The notes under the pieces: model-generated
What the model was told of the DNA's origin: nothing
What the model saw: the letters and a program-made list of their open reading frames with translations, nothing else
The model's database searches: none
In this document: piece after piece, positions 63,844-64,000 of the stretch
Numbering within the stretch: the stretch's first letter is position 1
Layout: every line of letters begins with the position of its first letter
From: UBA6522 sp965204155
GTDB taxonomy: Bacteria > Pseudomonadota > Gammaproteobacteria > Steroidobacterales > Rariloculaceae
Direction: 5' to 3'
Length of the DNA stretch: 64,000 nucleotides
Assembly: GCA_965204155.1 (NCBI GenBank)
Contig: OZ241971.1
Coordinates: forward strand, 1,240,001 to 1,304,000
Made by a program: the position numbers and the translations under genes

Positions 63844-64000
63844 CTAGAACTCGTGCCGATATGTGATGAAGGGTACGCGTCCTGCCACGTCGTACAGCTC
63901 CAGCACAATTCCGTCGTCCCACCCTGAGACACTGTCGATAACCGGATCTTCATCGGTCAGGTTGCGCACGCCCGCAGAGATATCCCCGCCCCACGGCGTA
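63844..64000 (-). CDS. C-terminal end of a TonB-dependent outer-membrane receptor (partial)
   Basis: 52 codons reach the right edge. GVRNLTDEDPVIDS and ELYDVAGRVPFITYRHEF end in the terminal Phe of an outer-membrane beta-barrel. The start lies outside. The oxygenase gene begins 97 bp downstream on the same strand. Confidence 0.85.
   Translation of the reverse strand, partial: TPWGGDISAGVRNLTDEDPVIDSVSGWDDGIVLELYDVAGRVPFITYRHEF

Overview
The window reads as chromosomal DNA of a high-GC proteobacterium, most likely an uncultured, free-living or host-associated gammaproteobacterium. This rests on gene content only: Lhr helicase, a DUF1134/EipA-type lipoprotein, MsrPQ, GlnK-AmtB, MazEF, TonB C-terminal domain proteins, a sigma-54 activator, DUF6152 and DUF6644 proteins, cyclase-family and NHL-propeller secreted proteins. 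There are no rRNA or tRNA genes, no CRISPR array, and no transposase or integrase. Genes are packed tightly, often with 4-bp ATGA or GTGA overlaps.

Layout. 1-13.6 kb (minus): lhr helicase, then an NCS2-type permease fused to a probable HATPase-like domain, then a very large type I polyketide synthase (KS-AT-DH-MT-ER-KR) that runs off the left edge. The three genes overlap end to start. 13.7-18.4 kb: a P-loop ATPase, a rhomboid protease, an EipA-like lipoprotein, a serine hydrolase and PanE. 18.6-23.7 kb (minus): an operon of a YbaK-type deacylase, a GltD-like FAD/Fe-S protein and KorA-KorB 2-oxoacid:ferredoxin oxidoreductase. 23.9-33.4 kb: two tandem TPR-TonB proteins, a zinc alcohol dehydrogenase, an OmpR/histidine-kinase pair, glnK-amtB and msrPQ.

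33.4-42.5 kb is the accessory part. It holds a MazEF-like toxin-antitoxin pair, an NHL protein plus cyclase-family enzyme, DacB, and then an AT-richer two-gene cassette: a NYN-domain protein followed by a PD-(D/E)XK-like protein. The cassette has its own strong promoter and a short, terminated leader RNA. A degenerate inverted copy (about 210 bp) of the NHL gene end and its downstream DNA lies just before that promoter. Next comes a sigma-54 activator, divergent from a small secreted protein that has a near-consensus -24/-12 promoter and repeated TTCCGT boxes.

42.6-64 kb returns to ordinary gene order: dihydroorotase and proline iminopeptidase, an M16 protease, a 38-bp inverted repeat, DUF6152, a GldA-GldF-GldG-DUF4340 ABC operon followed by two DUF6644-like membrane proteins, a second NHL protein, a DUF2272 protein, an unaccompanied xanthine-dehydrogenase-type molybdenum subunit, an esterase, a GT2 glycosyltransferase, a methyltransferase, a TIGR02466-like oxygenase and the C-terminus of a TonB-dependent receptor.

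The best candidate for something undescribed is the NYN/PD-(D/E)XK cassette with its structured leader RNA (38.1-40.1 kb). The sigma-54 activator and secreted-peptide module next to it (40.1-42.5 kb) is second.
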